Source: Alkalibacterium gilvum (GTDB lineage Bacteria; Bacillota; Bacilli; Lactobacillales; Carnobacteriaceae_A). Taken from it: DNA of 64,000 bases. Where the stretch lies: NCBI RefSeq assembly GCF_900109085.1, contig NZ_FNYW01000001.1, forward strand, positions 62,001 to 126,000, given 5' to 3'. The translations under genes and the position numbers were made by a program. This document shows, piece after piece, positions 8,481 through 17,574 of this stretch (within the stretch, counting starts at the first letter, position 1; every line of letters starts with the position of its first letter). Below the pieces are notes generated by a model, which had not been told where the DNA came from, did not search any database, and worked only from the letters and a program-made list of their open reading frames with translations.

Positions 8481-8915
8481 ATGAACGAAGAAGAATTAAG
8501 AGCGTTGAGAATATTATTAAAAGCCTCAACGAGTGTAGAAAATGTTGTAAAAAAAGATATGTCTTCCTACGGACTAAATGCGACAGAGTTTACAGTATTG
8601 GAGCTTTTATATAGCAAAGGGAAGCAACCCATCCAAAAAATTGGTCAGCAGGTATTGCTTGCATCAAGCAGCATTACTTATGTGGTCACGCGACTTGAAG
8701 AAAAAACTCTTATTTTACGTAAGACAGATGAAAATGATCGTCGCGTTACATTCTGTGAATTATCTGACAAGGGTAGAAGTTTGATGGAAGATATTTTTCC
8801 AAAACATGCTGAAAAAATTTCAGAAATCTTTGAACCATGTTCAAAAGATGAAGTGATTGAACTTCAAAAAACATTAAAAAAAGTGGGATACAAAGCTGCT
8901 GAACTATTGGAATAA
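8481..8915 (+). CDS. MarR-family transcriptional regulator
   Basis: A protein of about 144 residues with a winged helix-turn-helix. The recognition region reads IGQQVLLASSSITYVVTRLE, followed by the wing with the MarR hallmark DxxDRRV (residues about 75-90) and LSDKGRSLME. The ASSSITYVV helix resembles MhqR/YkvE-type regulators that sense quinones or electrophiles; that subgroup is inference. Possible starts are GTG 8466, ATG 8469 and ATG 8481; AAAGGTGAT at 8462-8470 favours 8481. No obvious target gene is adjacent, so it may act elsewhere or on the following gene. Confidence 0.85.
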   Translation: MNEEELRALRILLKASTSVENVVKKDMSSYGLNATEFTVLELLYSKGKQPIQKIGQQVLLASSSITYVVTRLEEKTLILRKTDENDRRVTFCELSDKGRSLMEDIFPKHAEKISEIFEPCSKDEVIELQKTLKKVGYKAAELLE

Positions 8916-8937
8916 TAGTCAGCAGCATTGTAATAAG

Positions 8938-8969
8938 TGTAAACGATTATTCTACTGGAAGCGTTTAGT
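8938..8969. promoter_or_regulatory. Two cre-like sequences
   Basis: TGTAAACGATTATT (8938-8951) and TGGAAGCGTTTAGT (8956-8969) each resemble the CcpA operator but deviate at two or three positions. They sit just upstream of the next promoter. Weak evidence. Confidence 0.25.
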
Positions 8970-8988
8970 CGATAAAGATGGTTTTTTA

Positions 8989-8997
8989 TGGTATACT
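8989..8997 (+). promoter_or_regulatory. Extended -10 promoter for the DUF2187-like gene
   Basis: TGGTATACT is an extended -10 (TGn then TATACT); no good -35 is seen. Confidence 0.6.
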
Positions 8998-9039
8998 GAT
9001 TAAAGGATTAAAATTTATCTAAAGAATTGAGGGATGAAA

Positions 9040-9399
9040 GTGGCAAAAGTTGAAATAACTGCTGAAGTTCAAGATCTTGTGGAAACAGAACTTCGTAAAG
9101 GCGCCAGCAATTCCCGTATTGCTAATCTGCTAGATTTGCCTTATAAAGAAGCAGTAGAGATTATAGACACGATTAAAGAAAATTTAAGACCAGATGTTGG
9201 GGATGAAATCATCTTTACTTTTCGTGATGAACCAATGGAAGGGAAAATCGAAAAACTACTGACCAATAGTGCAATAGTTAAAATAAACTGGACACATTCA
9301 GCTGAACGTATGCATGATTTAGTTGAAGAAAAAACAGTAGTAAATTTTAAAGATATAGAAGGATTTAAAAGTCAAGTCAATGAAACAGAACAAGAGTAA
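9040..9399 (+). CDS. DUF2187-like protein with N-terminal helical domain
   Basis: A 119-residue protein of unknown function. The second half (about residues 52-110) matches the small YkvS/DUF2187 beta domain: a VGDEIIF strand, a turn, IEKLLTNSAIVKI, and the closing EEKTVVNFK. The first half is helical with a turn (GASNSRIANLLDLPYKEAVEII) that resembles a short DNA-binding helix-turn-helix. GAGGG (9029-9033) is correctly spaced for GTG 9040 rather than the adjacent ATG 9034. It is monocistronic between an extended -10 promoter and a terminator, directly upstream of the fatty-acid operon. Confidence 0.72.
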   Translation: MAKVEITAEVQDLVETELRKGASNSRIANLLDLPYKEAVEIIDTIKENLRPDVGDEIIFTFRDEPMEGKIEKLLTNSAIVKINWTHSAERMHDLVEEKTVVNFKDIEGFKSQVNETEQE

Positions 9400-9406
9400 A
9401 TAGATG

Positions 9407-9439
9407 ATAAGCCATTTTAACGATGGCTTATTTTTTTAG
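9407..9439 (+). terminator. Rho-independent terminator before the fab operon
   Basis: ATAAGCCAT (9407-9415) pairs with ATGGCTTAT (9423-9431), followed by T8. Confidence 0.9.
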
Positions 9440-9447
9440 TTTTTTTC

Positions 9448-9476
9448 TTGACAGATGTAAAAATCTGAGTTATTAT
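9448..9476 (+). promoter_or_regulatory. fab operon promoter
   Basis: TTGACA (9448-9453), 17-base spacer, TATTAT (9471-9476). The start of transcription would fall inside the first FabT-type operator. Confidence 0.88.
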
Positions 9477-9505
9477 TTTGATTGTCAAATAGTTTGACGC
9501 TCAAA
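9477..9505. promoter_or_regulatory. Two tandem FabT-type operators
   Basis: TTTGATTGTCAAA (9477-9489) and TTTGACGCTCAAA (9493-9505) both follow TTTGA-N3-TCAAA, the palindrome recognised by FabT in streptococci and relatives. Centres are 16 bp apart, and the first abuts the -10. They fit autoregulation of fabT and repression of the whole operon. Confidence 0.85.
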
Positions 9506-9537
9506 GCATAAATGGGTTCGAAATTGGAGGGGTTGGT

Positions 9538-9993
9538 GTGGATCAACGAGTAAATGAAGTCAATGAGTATTTAGTTTCTATATTCAATGATGTTCTTATG
9601 ATTGAGGAGCGAACCTTACAAATGAGTCAGTTTAAGGATGTTTCAATCAAGGAAATGCATACAATCGATGCTATTGGGATGTATCAAGAGCACACAACGA
9701 GTGAGGTTGCTAAAAAACTTGGTATCACAGTCGGGACTTTGACTGTTTCTGTCAATAACCTAGTAAGAAAAGACTACGTCAAACGTGTAAGAAGCGAAAT
9801 TGATCGACGAGTCGTCAAACTGGCTCTAACTAACAGAGGGCGATTGTTATATCGAGTACATGACAAATTTCATCGTGACATGGTGAAGGAAACCATCAAT
9901 GAAATGGGTGAAAAAGAATCTGAAGTACTTATGTTGGGTTTGAAAAATCTACATAGGTTTTTGGAACGAACGAAGGGGCAGTTACCAGACTAA
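9538..9993 (+). CDS. fabT: FabT, MarR-family repressor of fatty-acid synthesis
   Basis: A 151-residue winged-helix protein: helices around SIKEMHTIDAIG, the recognition region SEVAKKLGITVGTLTVSVNNL, and the wing residues DRRVVKLALTNRG. Position as first gene of a fabH-acpP-fabK operon and the TTTGA-N3-TCAAA palindromes at the promoter identify it as FabT. In characterised species FabT represses the cluster when loaded with acyl-ACP, mainly from long-chain or exogenous acids. It starts with GTG at 9538 after GGAGGGG. Its stop overlaps the fabH ATG by one base (TAATG). Confidence 0.93.
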   Translation: MDQRVNEVNEYLVSIFNDVLMIEERTLQMSQFKDVSIKEMHTIDAIGMYQEHTTSEVAKKLGITVGTLTVSVNNLVRKDYVKRVRSEIDRRVVKLALTNRGRLLYRVHDKFHRDMVKETINEMGEKESEVLMLGLKNLHRFLERTKGQLPD

Positions 9994-10976
9994 TGAAAAC
10001 ATATGGAGTAACTATTCATTCGACAGGAAGTTATGTTCCTAAGAATATCGTCTATAATGATGAATTGACTCAATGGATGGATACGTCTGACGAATGGATT
10101 AAAAAAAGAACTGGTATCGAGAAAAGACATCTTTCTAAAGGCGAAGATACAAGTGATTTGTGTATAGAGGCAAGTCAAAAGGCCATCAATAAAAAAAAGA
10201 TTGATCCTAATCAAATTGGTTTAATTATCGTTGCTACAATGACGCCAGACAGTCAGTCGCCTTCTGTTTCAAGTAAAGTCCAAGCAGCAATAAATGCAGA
10301 TAATGCAGTTGCTTTCGATATAAGTGCCGCCTGTTCTGGTTTTGTTTATGGTTTATCTATCGCTGAAAAAATGCTTCGGCATATGGATTATCCATATGCA
10401 CTTGTGATTGGTGGCGAGGTTATGTCAAAAACATTGGACTGGACAGACCGTAAGACATCTGTACTCTTTGGTGACGGAGCTGGAGCAGTTATCTTGAAGA
10501 GAGAAGCAGGGAAAGAAAGCTTCATAGCTGAAGACTTGCATACAGACGGTAAGAAAGGCCAGGCCTTAGTTTCAGGTGAACAGGAAGTAAAAAATCCAAT
10601 GTGTAAAGTGGATTCAAAGGATGGCTTTTTAACAATGGATGGTCGGGCAATTTTCAATTTTGTTACTAAATCAATACCCAAAAGTATAAAACATGTTCTA
10701 AGAGCAGAAACGATGGATAGTGAAAAGGTAGATTATTTTTTACTGCACCAAGCGAATGCTAGAATTATTGAAATCGTATCAAAAAAATTAACTATACCGC
10801 TCAATAAGTTTCCGATGAACATCGCTCACTATGGTAATACATCTGCAGCTAGTTTACCTCTATTACTGGATGAATCGATCGAAAATGGGACAATTAAACT
10901 GAATAGTGGACAACATATCGTTTTAAGTGCGTTCGGTGGGGGATTAACCTGGGGAACGTTATTAATAAAAGTATAA
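9993..10976 (+). CDS. fabH: 3-oxoacyl-ACP synthase III
   Basis: A 327-residue FabH that condenses acetyl-CoA (or branched acyl-CoA) with malonyl-ACP to start fatty-acid synthesis. The catalytic triad is visible: Cys in [12 protein letters not shown] (about residue 113), His in LLHQANARI (about 251) and Asn in [10 protein letters not shown] (about 281). The substrate-pocket beginning [14 protein letters not shown] and the GGGLTWG end are typical. Translationally coupled to fabT through the one-base overlap, so repressor and primer enzyme are made together. Confidence 0.96.
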   Translation: MKTYGVTIHSTGSYVPKNIVYNDELTQWMDTSDEWIKKRTGIEKRHLSKGEDTSDLCIEASQKAINKKKIDPNQIGLIIVATMTPDSQSPSVSSKVQAAINADNAVAFDISAACSGFVYGLSIAEKMLRHMDYPYALVIGGEVMSKTLDWTDRKTSVLFGDGAGAVILKREAGKESFIAEDLHTDGKKGQALVSGEQEVKNPMCKVDSKDGFLTMDGRAIFNFVTKSIPKSIKHVLRAETMDSEKVDYFLLHQANARIIEIVSKKLTIPLNKFPMNIAHYGNTSAASLPLLLDESIENGTIKLNSGQHIVLSAFGGGLTWGTLLIKV

Positions 10977-11007
10977 AACAAAAAACAAATACATGGAGGA
11001 ATTAATA

Positions 11008-11232
11008 ATGACAACATTCGAACAAATTCAGGAAATAATCGTGGACCAGTTAGACAAAGAAGAAAGTGAAGTACAAATGGATACAAACTTTAGAGATGAA
11101 CTTGAAGCTGATAGTTTAGATTTATTCCAAATTATTAATGATATAGAAGATGAATTTGATATTAAAATAGAGTCAGAAGAAGGTTTGAACACTGTTTCTG
11201 ATTTAGTCACTTATGTAGAAAATCAAAAATAA
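11008..11232 (+). CDS. acpP: Acyl carrier protein
   Basis: A 74-residue acidic helical protein. The phosphopantetheine attachment serine lies in [11 protein letters not shown] (about residue 36), where the usual DSLD motif is intact. ACP carries the growing acyl chain. The start is the ATG at 11008 because GGAGG (10995-10999) lies just upstream; an in-frame ATG at 10993 overlaps that site. It is located between fabH and fabK as in other FabT-type clusters. Confidence 0.96.
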   Translation: MTTFEQIQEIIVDQLDKEESEVQMDTNFRDELEADSLDLFQIINDIEDEFDIKIESEEGLNTVSDLVTYVENQK

Positions 11233-11260
11233 TTGAAATAATTCTGGAAGGAGCTCCTAG

Positions 11261-12214
11261 ATGAATCAATCATTAATAGAAAAGATAGGGATTAGTTATC
11301 CTATTATACAAGGAGCCATGTCTTGGGTAGCAACCCCAAGTCTTGCAGCAGCAGTTTCTAATGCTGGTGGATTAGGTATGTTAGGTTCAGGACATGAACC
11401 CGGTGAGTTTATCAGAGGATTGATTATAGAAACTAAAAAATTAACGGATAAACCATTTGGAGTCAACTTATTGCTATTATCCCCGTATGTAGATGAAGTT
11501 GTTGATGTGATCTGTGAAGAGAACATTAAAGTCATTACTACAGGGGCAGGCAGTCCTGGGAAGTACATGAAGAGATTTAAAGAAGCGGGAGTTACTGTTA
11601 TTCCGGTTGTAGCTTCCGTAGCGCTAGCTCGTCGTATGGAAAAAGAAGGCGCCGATGCGATTATATGTGAAGGAATGGAAGCGGGCGGTCACATTGGTAA
11701 GTTAACAACAATGACTCTGGTTCCTCAAGTGGTTGACACTGTAAATATTCCTGTAATTGCTGCTGGTGGAATCGCTGATGGACGCGGGATGGCAGCTGCT
11801 TTTTCACTTGGCGCTTCTGCGGTCCAGTTGGGAACACGATTTGTAGTCGCCCATGAAAGCATCGCTCATGATACGTTTAAACAGCGCATTATTAAAGCAC
11901 GTGATATCGACACTGTCGTTACTGGTCAAATTACTGGACATCCGGTGAGAGTATTAAGAAACAAATTAACTAGGGAATATTTAAAAGTTGAAAAAGAAAT
12001 GTCGAGTGATAAAAATCCAGACTTTACTCCTTTGGAAGAACTTGCTAAAGGTGCTTTGAGAAAAGCTGTTGTAGAAGGTGACAAAGACGGAGGCTCATTT
12101 ATGTCAGGTCAGATCGCTGGTTTGGTTAAAAAAGAGCAAAGTTGTCGAGAAATCATTCAAGAATTAATGGATGAATACGATGAGGTCGTTAGGCATCCGC
12201 GTTTTTTTAGATGA
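11261..12214 (+). CDS. fabK: Enoyl-ACP reductase II (FMN-dependent)
   Basis: A 317-residue flavoprotein of the nitronate monooxygenase-like TIM-barrel family. FabK reduces enoyl-ACP with NAD(P)H and FMN in the last step of each elongation cycle. Signatures are PIIQGAMSWVA at the start, AGGLGMLGSG, TTGAGSPGKY, the GMEAGGHIG histidine segment, AAGGIADGRGMAAAFSLGASAVQLGTRF for flavin phosphate binding. No fabI is in the operon, so FabK is probably the main enoyl reductase; FabK enzymes are insensitive to triclosan. It starts at ATG 11261 after AAGGAG. Confidence 0.95.
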   Translation: MNQSLIEKIGISYPIIQGAMSWVATPSLAAAVSNAGGLGMLGSGHEPGEFIRGLIIETKKLTDKPFGVNLLLLSPYVDEVVDVICEENIKVITTGAGSPGKYMKRFKEAGVTVIPVVASVALARRMEKEGADAIICEGMEAGGHIGKLTTMTLVPQVVDTVNIPVIAAGGIADGRGMAAAFSLGASAVQLGTRFVVAHESIAHDTFKQRIIKARDIDTVVTGQITGHPVRVLRNKLTREYLKVEKEMSSDKNPDFTPLEELAKGALRKAVVEGDKDGGSFMSGQIAGLVKKEQSCREIIQELMDEYDEVVRHPRFFR

Positions 12215-12218
12215 TTAC

Positions 12219-12231
12219 TTTGATAATCAAA
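12219..12231. promoter_or_regulatory. Internal FabT-type operator before fabD
   Basis: TTTGATAATCAAA matches TTTGA-N3-TCAAA perfectly and lies in the only sizeable gap (72 bp) of the operon. A hairpin (TTTAACT/AGTTAAA with inner GAG/CTC) follows before the fabD ribosome-binding site. No convincing promoter was found next to it. Confidence 0.72.
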
Positions 12232-12286
12232 GCTTTAACTGAGAGTTTTCAATGACTCAATTAGTTAAAAGAAAAGGAGCGATTAT

Positions 12287-13219
12287 TTGAAGACAGCTTT
12301 TTTATTCAGTGGACAAGGTGCCCAGTATAATGAAATGGGTAAAGACTTTTATGCTGAGTTCAGTGAAGTCAGAGACATTTTTGATACAGTGAGCAGACTA
12401 CTTGAAACGGATATGGCAGAAATATGTTTTAACGATGATGCTAGATTGAATGAAACGTCATACACTCAACCAGCTATACTGACAGTCAGCTATGCAATCC
12501 AGCATGTTTTAAAAAAAAGCATGGGGATTTCTGCTGATGTTGTTGCTGGGTTAAGTTTGGGTGAATACACAGCCTTGGTATCTTCAGGGGCATTGTCATT
12601 TGAAGAGGCCATACCATTAGTGCATCGACGTGGATCCTTGATGGAAAAGGCTGTTCCAGACGGCAAGGGAGCTATGGCTGCTATTTTAGGACTAGAAGCA
12701 TCTGTTTTGGCTCAACTTTGTAAAGAAGTTTCTGAAGAGTCTTTTGTTTCAATAGCAAATTTCAATGCACCGGGACAACTAGTTATTTCCGGTGAAACTT
12801 CAGGGGTAAATAAAGTGATGGATAAAACAATGGATAAAGGGGCTAAGAAAGCTGTATTGTTAAAAGTAAGTGGTCCTTTCCATACTAAAATGCTAGAATC
12901 TGCAAGCCGCGAATTTGCTGAAACATTAGATAAAGTGAATTTTCAGCCATTCAATAAAACTGTCTATACCAATGTAACAGCGGATGCATATTCTAATATT
13001 GAGTCAATCAAACCGCTTTTAACAAAACAAATAGCTTCATCAGTGAAATTCGAACAAATGATCAGACAAATGATTTCTGATGGGGTTACAACATTTATAC
13101 AAGTAGGACCTGGAAAGTCTCTGCGTTCTTTTGTAAAACGAATTGATAAAAGTGTCACAGTTAAAAACATTGAAAAAGTCAAACAAATAGACACAATAGC
13201 GAAGCTAGTACAGTCTTAA
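12287..13219 (+). CDS. fabD: Malonyl-CoA:ACP transacylase
   Basis: A 310-residue acyltransferase that moves malonyl from CoA to ACP. Seen: FSGQGAQY at the N-terminus (oxyanion region), the nucleophile serine in GLSLGEYTALV (usual GHSLG, here GLSLG), Arg in VHRRGSLMEKA, and His in SGPFHTKMLESA. It begins with TTG at 12287, preceded by AAGGAG at 12274-12279; no ATG or GTG alternative gives the conserved beginning. It lies behind the internal FabT-type operator, so expression from here on may be set separately. Confidence 0.95.
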   Translation: MKTAFLFSGQGAQYNEMGKDFYAEFSEVRDIFDTVSRLLETDMAEICFNDDARLNETSYTQPAILTVSYAIQHVLKKSMGISADVVAGLSLGEYTALVSSGALSFEEAIPLVHRRGSLMEKAVPDGKGAMAAILGLEASVLAQLCKEVSEESFVSIANFNAPGQLVISGETSGVNKVMDKTMDKGAKKAVLLKVSGPFHTKMLESASREFAETLDKVNFQPFNKTVYTNVTADAYSNIESIKPLLTKQIASSVKFEQMIRQMISDGVTTFIQVGPGKSLRSFVKRIDKSVTVKNIEKVKQIDTIAKLVQS

Positions 13220-13230
13220 AGGAGTCGAGT

Positions 13231-13965
13231 ATGGACAATAAAAAAGTTGTAATTGTCACTGGAAGTTCAAGAGGGATAGGTAAAGCCATTGCATCCTCCT
13301 TTTTAAAGGACGGGCATACGGTCGTCGTCAACGGTCGATCTGAATTCAAACCAGAGTTGTTGGAATATTTCAATGGATTAGGAGGAAAAGCACATCCTAT
13401 TATTGGTGATATAAGCGATGAAACCTTTGTAAAAAAAATGATTAAAGAAACAAAAAAAACTTTTAAAAAAATTGATGTCCTTGTTAATAATGCAGGACTT
13501 ACAAAAGATAATTTACTGATTCGTATGTCTGAAGAAGATTTTGATGCAACCTTATCAGTAAACCTAAAAGGCACATTCTTCACTGCAAAAGAAGCAGCAA
13601 AAGTTATGTTGAAGCAACGTTCTGGTCATATCATCAATATATCAAGTGTCGTTGGCACTACAGGAAATGTTGGTCAGGCAAACTATGCGGCAAGTAAGGC
13701 TGGAGTCATTGGCTTTACAAAAACGATTGCAAAAGAACTTGCTCCACGTGGTGTTGTAGCCAATGCGATTGCACCAGGTTTTATTGAGTCTGACATGACG
13801 GATGGCTTGACTGATGAGATTAAAGAGCAGGCGTTACAATCCATACCTCTAAAGAGATTGGGAACAGCAGAAGAAATTGCAGAATTAGTAAACTTTTTGA
13901 GTGACCAAAAATATATTACAGGCCAAGTCCTTCATGTAGATGGTGGAATGGTCATGAATGGTTAA
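13231..13965 (+). CDS. fabG: 3-oxoacyl-ACP reductase
   Basis: A 244-residue short-chain dehydrogenase that reduces 3-oxoacyl-ACP with NADPH. The cofactor loop VTGSSRGIGKAIA is at residue 9, NNAG at about 89, catalytic Ser in NISSVVG, and Tyr/Lys in YAASKAGVIG near 150-155; the IAPGFIESDMT segment is FabG-specific. The ribosome-binding site AAGGAG is 11 bp downstream of the fabD stop. It is within the fab operon, coupled in order to fabF. Confidence 0.96.
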   Translation: MDNKKVVIVTGSSRGIGKAIASSFLKDGHTVVVNGRSEFKPELLEYFNGLGGKAHPIIGDISDETFVKKMIKETKKTFKKIDVLVNNAGLTKDNLLIRMSEEDFDATLSVNLKGTFFTAKEAAKVMLKQRSGHIINISSVVGTTGNVGQANYAASKAGVIGFTKTIAKELAPRGVVANAIAPGFIESDMTDGLTDEIKEQALQSIPLKRLGTAEEIAELVNFLSDQKYITGQVLHVDGGMVMNG

Positions 13966-13981
13966 ATCTAGGAGGATATAA

Positions 13982-15226
13982 ATGGAAAGAGTTGTCGTTA
14001 CAGGTTTGGGAGCTATCACTCCTTTAGGAAACTCAGCACAAGAATTTTGGACAGGACTAAAAACTGGAAAGAACGGTATCGTTCCTTTAACAAAATTTGA
14101 TGGTGAAGCTATAGATGTTAGTGTTGCCGGAGAAGTAAAGGATTTTAATGCCAAAGAGTTAATGGATAGAAAGCTAGCTAAGCGCATGGATCCTTTTTCA
14201 CAATATGGGGTTGCGGCATCACTCGAAGCCATGAGAGATAGTGGATTAGCTGACTACGCTTTTGATGCTGATCGTTTGGGAGTTATTGTAGGATCAGGTA
14301 TCGGCGGGCTAAACACGATGCAAAAACAAATTATAAAAATGCATGAAAAGGGCTTAGACAGGGTCGAACCTCTTTTTGTACCAAAAGCGATAGGTAACAT
14401 GGTGGCTGGAAATATTTCGATTGCTACTGGAGCAAAGGGGCCTAACTTATCAATCGTTACGGCATGTGCTTCAGGTAATAATTCAATCGGCGAAGCCTTT
14501 AGACAAATTAAGCATGGTTATGCAGATTACATGCTAGCCGGCGGGTCAGAAGCAAGCTTAAATGAAATTGGGATGTCCGGCTTTGCTGCTTTGAATGCAT
14601 TGTCAACAAGCAATAATCCTGATGAAGCTTCAATACCTTTTGATAAAAAGCGCCACGGTTTCGTGATGGGTGAAGGTGCAGGTATTATTATTCTTGAAAG
14701 TCTTACTTCAGCTAAGGAACGTGGTGCACATATTTATGCTGAAATTGTTGGATATGGCGCAACAGCTGACAGCTTCCACATGACAGCACCGACACCAGAT
14801 GGCGAAGGCGCAGCAAAAGCAATGAAAATGGCGATGAATGAAGCGGGAATTGAACCTGATGAAGTAGGGTATATTAATGTTCACGGGACTTCTACACCTG
14901 CCAATGATTCTGCAGAAACGAGTGCTATAAAATTGGCTCTTGGAGAGGCAGCATCTAAAACAGTAGCTGTATCAAGTACGAAGAGTATGACGGGTCACTT
15001 ATTGGGTGGAGCAGGAGCAATAGAAGCAATTGCAACCGTGATGTCATTACAAGAGAACGTCATGCCACCAACGATCAATACTAAAGAATTGGATGAGAAA
15101 TGTGATTTAGACTATATTCTTGGAGAAGCGCGTGAGAAGGAAAATAAATATGCCTTGAATAACTCACTTGGTTTTGGTGGACATAATGCCGTTACATGTT
15201 TTAAAAAATGGAGTGAAGCAGAATGA
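13982..15226 (+). CDS. fabF: 3-oxoacyl-ACP synthase II
   Basis: A 414-residue condensing enzyme elongating acyl-ACP with malonyl-ACP. The catalytic Cys is in [11 protein letters not shown] (about residue 163), followed by the two histidines in [14 protein letters not shown] and [14 protein letters not shown]; the C-terminal [10 protein letters not shown] loop is present. It is the only KAS I/II enzyme in the operon. Its stop overlaps the accB start by 4 bases (ATGA at 15223), indicating coupling of elongation to carboxylase synthesis. Confidence 0.96.
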   Translation: MERVVVTGLGAITPLGNSAQEFWTGLKTGKNGIVPLTKFDGEAIDVSVAGEVKDFNAKELMDRKLAKRMDPFSQYGVAASLEAMRDSGLADYAFDADRLGVIVGSGIGGLNTMQKQIIKMHEKGLDRVEPLFVPKAIGNMVAGNISIATGAKGPNLSIVTACASGNNSIGEAFRQIKHGYADYMLAGGSEASLNEIGMSGFAALNALSTSNNPDEASIPFDKKRHGFVMGEGAGIIILESLTSAKERGAHIYAEIVGYGATADSFHMTAPTPDGEGAAKAMKMAMNEAGIEPDEVGYINVHGTSTPANDSAETSAIKLALGEAASKTVAVSSTKSMTGHLLGGAGAIEAIATVMSLQENVMPPTINTKELDEKCDLDYILGEAREKENKYALNNSLGFGGHNAVTCFKKWSEAE

Positions 15227-15714
15227 ATAACAATGAAATAAAAGAGCTTATTCACCTCATCGATCAGTCGAGCTTGACTCATTTTGAATTTGAAAATGAT
15301 TCCGCATCGCTGAAGCTTAGTAAGCGTGAATCTGACAGTACGAGCCAGAAAGTAGAATCGGATCAAGCGAGCGATCAGAACAGCAGTTTAAAACAAGAAA
15401 GTAACGTTCAGGAATATGAAAAACCAAAGCTGGCTATTGATTCATTAGAGGCTTCAAATTCAGAACAAGAAACATTACATCTCGTTAAGTCACCAATAGT
15501 TGGTACAAGTTACCGCTCTAGTTCACCGGATTCAGATGCTTTTGTGAAGGTGGGCGATACGGTCGAAGAAGGCCAAACGGTAATGATTATTGAAGCAATG
15601 AAAGTGATGAATGAAATTAAAAGCGATGTTCAGGGAACGGTAGAAGAAATAAGCGTCGAAGATGGTCAAGCCATTGAATTTGATCAAACTTTAATTAAAA
15701 TCAAAACAGATTAA
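15223..15714 (+). CDS. accB: Biotin carboxyl carrier protein of acetyl-CoA carboxylase
   Basis: A 163-residue protein with an N-terminal helix ([20 protein letters not shown]), a Ser/Gln/Glu-rich flexible linker (about residues 35-85) and a C-terminal biotinyl domain. The biotinylated lysine is in EAMKVMNEI (about residue 129), and the structured part begins [14 protein letters not shown], lacking a 'thumb'-like insertion longer than usual. It carries carboxybiotin between AccC and AccA/AccD. Confidence 0.95.
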   Translation: MNNNEIKELIHLIDQSSLTHFEFENDSASLKLSKRESDSTSQKVESDQASDQNSSLKQESNVQEYEKPKLAIDSLEASNSEQETLHLVKSPIVGTSYRSSSPDSDAFVKVGDTVEEGQTVMIIEAMKVMNEIKSDVQGTVEEISVEDGQAIEFDQTLIKIKTD

Positions 15715-15726
15715 AAGGAGAATATA

Positions 15727-16158
15727 ATGACTACAATGAATATTGCGGAGATTCAGGAGCTAATCCCGAATCGTTATCCCATCTATTATATTGATAAGGT
15801 AACCGAACTAATTCCAGGAGAACACGTAACAGCAATAAAAAATGTTACAATTAATGAAGAGTTTTTCCAAGGTCATTTCCCTGGAGATCCGGTGATGCCG
15901 GGGGTGTTAATTGTAGAAAGCCTTGCGCAAGCAGGTTCAATTCCTTTACTTAAATTGGACCGTTTCAAATCACAAACAGCCTACTTAGGTGGACTCAATA
16001 AAGTGAAGTTTAGAAAAAAAGTTCAGCCTGGAGACGTCCTTGAGCTAAAGGTTGATATCGTGAAACTAAAAGATTACGCAGGTATCGGCAAGGGTGTTGC
16101 ATACGTTGACGGAAAAAAAGTATGTGAAGCGGAATTAACATTTATTATTGGTAGATAA
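15727..16158 (+). CDS. fabZ: 3-hydroxyacyl-ACP dehydratase
   Basis: A 143-residue hotdog-fold dehydratase. The catalytic His is in GHFPGDPVMPGVLIVESLAQAG, with the Glu in the same motif (ESLAQ). It begins with the family-typical IAEIQELIPNRYPIYYID. Sequence alone cannot say whether it is a pure dehydratase (FabZ) or has FabN-like isomerase activity; no fabM or second fabZ/fabN is in this operon, so the source of unsaturated fatty acids is not visible here. Confidence 0.95.
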   Translation: MTTMNIAEIQELIPNRYPIYYIDKVTELIPGEHVTAIKNVTINEEFFQGHFPGDPVMPGVLIVESLAQAGSIPLLKLDRFKSQTAYLGGLNKVKFRKKVQPGDVLELKVDIVKLKDYAGIGKGVAYVDGKKVCEAELTFIIGR

Positions 16159-16197
16159 TGAATGTGACACTTAAAAATGTATAAGGAAGGTATGTGC

Positions 16198-17574
16198 ATG
16201 TTTCAGAAAATACTTATAGCCAATCGAGGAGAAATTGCCGTTCGAATTATTCGGGCGTGTCAAGAACTTAATATAAAAACAGTAGCTGTCTACTCAACGG
16301 CGGATAAGGATGCGCTTCATATGCAACTGGCAGACGAAGCGGTGTGCATAGGTCCTTCTAAAGCAAATGAGTCCTACTTGAATATACATAATATTCTAAG
16401 TGCAGCTGTTTTAACTGGTGCCGAAGCGATTCATCCAGGGTTTGGATTCCTTTCTGAGAATAGTACGTTTGCTGCAATGTGTGAAGAAGTTAATGTGGCA
16501 TTCATTGGCCCAAAAAAAGAAGTCATTGATCAGATGGGGAACAAATCAAACGCGCGAGACATGATGAAAAAAGCGAATGTACCTGTTGTTCCGGGTAGTG
16601 ATCGATCCATTACATTATTTGAAGATGTAAAAAAAATGGTTGATGATATCGGACTCCCAGTTATTATTAAAGCTGTGGCCGGTGGCGGCGGAAAAGGAAT
16701 GCGAATGGTATTTGAGGAAAAAGAGCTTGAAGCTAAATTTCTGCAGGCACAATCTGAATCCAAAGCCGCATTTAATGATGATCGTATGTATGTCGAACGT
16801 ATCATCACACCAGCTAAGCATATTGAAGTACAAATACTAGCTGACCACTACGGCAATGTGATTCATTTGGGAGAACGTGACTGTTCACTTCAAAGGAATC
16901 ATCAGAAAATACTTGAAGAAGCGCCAAGTCCATCTTTAACTGTGAAAACTAGACAGCGTATATGTCAAAGTGCAGTAGCGGCTGCGGAAACAGTAGGATA
17001 TGAAAATGCAGGAACAATCGAATTTCTTGTAGATACAGATGAAAATTTTTATTTTATGGAAATGAATACACGTATTCAAGTGGAACATCCCATAACTGAA
17101 ATGATTACTGGTATCGATATCGTGAAAGAACAAATCAAGATAGCTTCAGGTGAAAGACTTTCTGTATCCCAGGATGATGTAAATCTGACAGGACACGCTA
17201 TTGAGTGTCGTATTAATGCGGAAAATCCGTTATTTAATTTTGCACCTTCTCCAGGAAATATAGAATTCCTGAATATTCCTTCCGGTGGTTTAGGATTGCG
17301 TGTGGATACGGCCATGTTTGCAGGGGCAGTGATTCCACCTTTTTATGACGCAATGGTTGCTAAAGTTATTACACACGGCAATACAAGAGACGAAGCAATA
17401 AATAAAATGAATCGTGCTTTAAATGAAATGGTTATTGAAGGTATTCAGACGAATTTGGATTTTCATATTGACCTGCTTGAAAATGAATCTTTCCAAGATG
17501 GAAAATATACTACTGATACGCTCACTCAGAAGATTATCCCATCTTGGCTTAAAACCAAGGAGGCAAATGGATGA
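16198..17574 (+). CDS. accC: Biotin carboxylase subunit of acetyl-CoA carboxylase
   Basis: A 458-residue ATP-grasp enzyme that carboxylates biotin on AccB. It has [17 protein letters not shown] at the start, [10 protein letters not shown], the glycine-rich ATP loop [14 protein letters not shown] (about 159-172), the metal/ATP residues in [18 protein letters not shown], and the [11 protein letters not shown] segment. The first in-frame ATG is at 16177, but AAGGAAGG at 16183-16190 fits ATG 16198, which gives the family-typical [12 protein letters not shown]. Overlaps accD by 4 bases. Confidence 0.96.
   Translation: MFQKILIANRGEIAVRIIRACQELNIKTVAVYSTADKDALHMQLADEAVCIGPSKANESYLNIHNILSAAVLTGAEAIHPGFGFLSENSTFAAMCEEVNVAFIGPKKEVIDQMGNKSNARDMMKKANVPVVPGSDRSITLFEDVKKMVDDIGLPVIIKAVAGGGGKGMRMVFEEKELEAKFLQAQSESKAAFNDDRMYVERIITPAKHIEVQILADHYGNVIHLGERDCSLQRNHQKILEEAPSPSLTVKTRQRICQSAVAAAETVGYENAGTIEFLVDTDENFYFMEMNTRIQVEHPITEMITGIDIVKEQIKIASGERLSVSQDDVNLTGHAIECRINAENPLFNFAPSPGNIEFLNIPSGGLGLRVDTAMFAGAVIPPFYDAMVAKVITHGNTRDEAINKMNRALNEMVIEGIQTNLDFHIDLLENESFQDGKYTTDTLTQKIIPSWLKTKEANG

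Noticed and set aside
13179-13583. 134-residue open frame on the minus strand inside fabD/fabG
   Set aside because: It lies antisense over clearly real fab genes, has no ribosome-binding site or recognisable motif, and its composition is that of a reverse-strand shadow.
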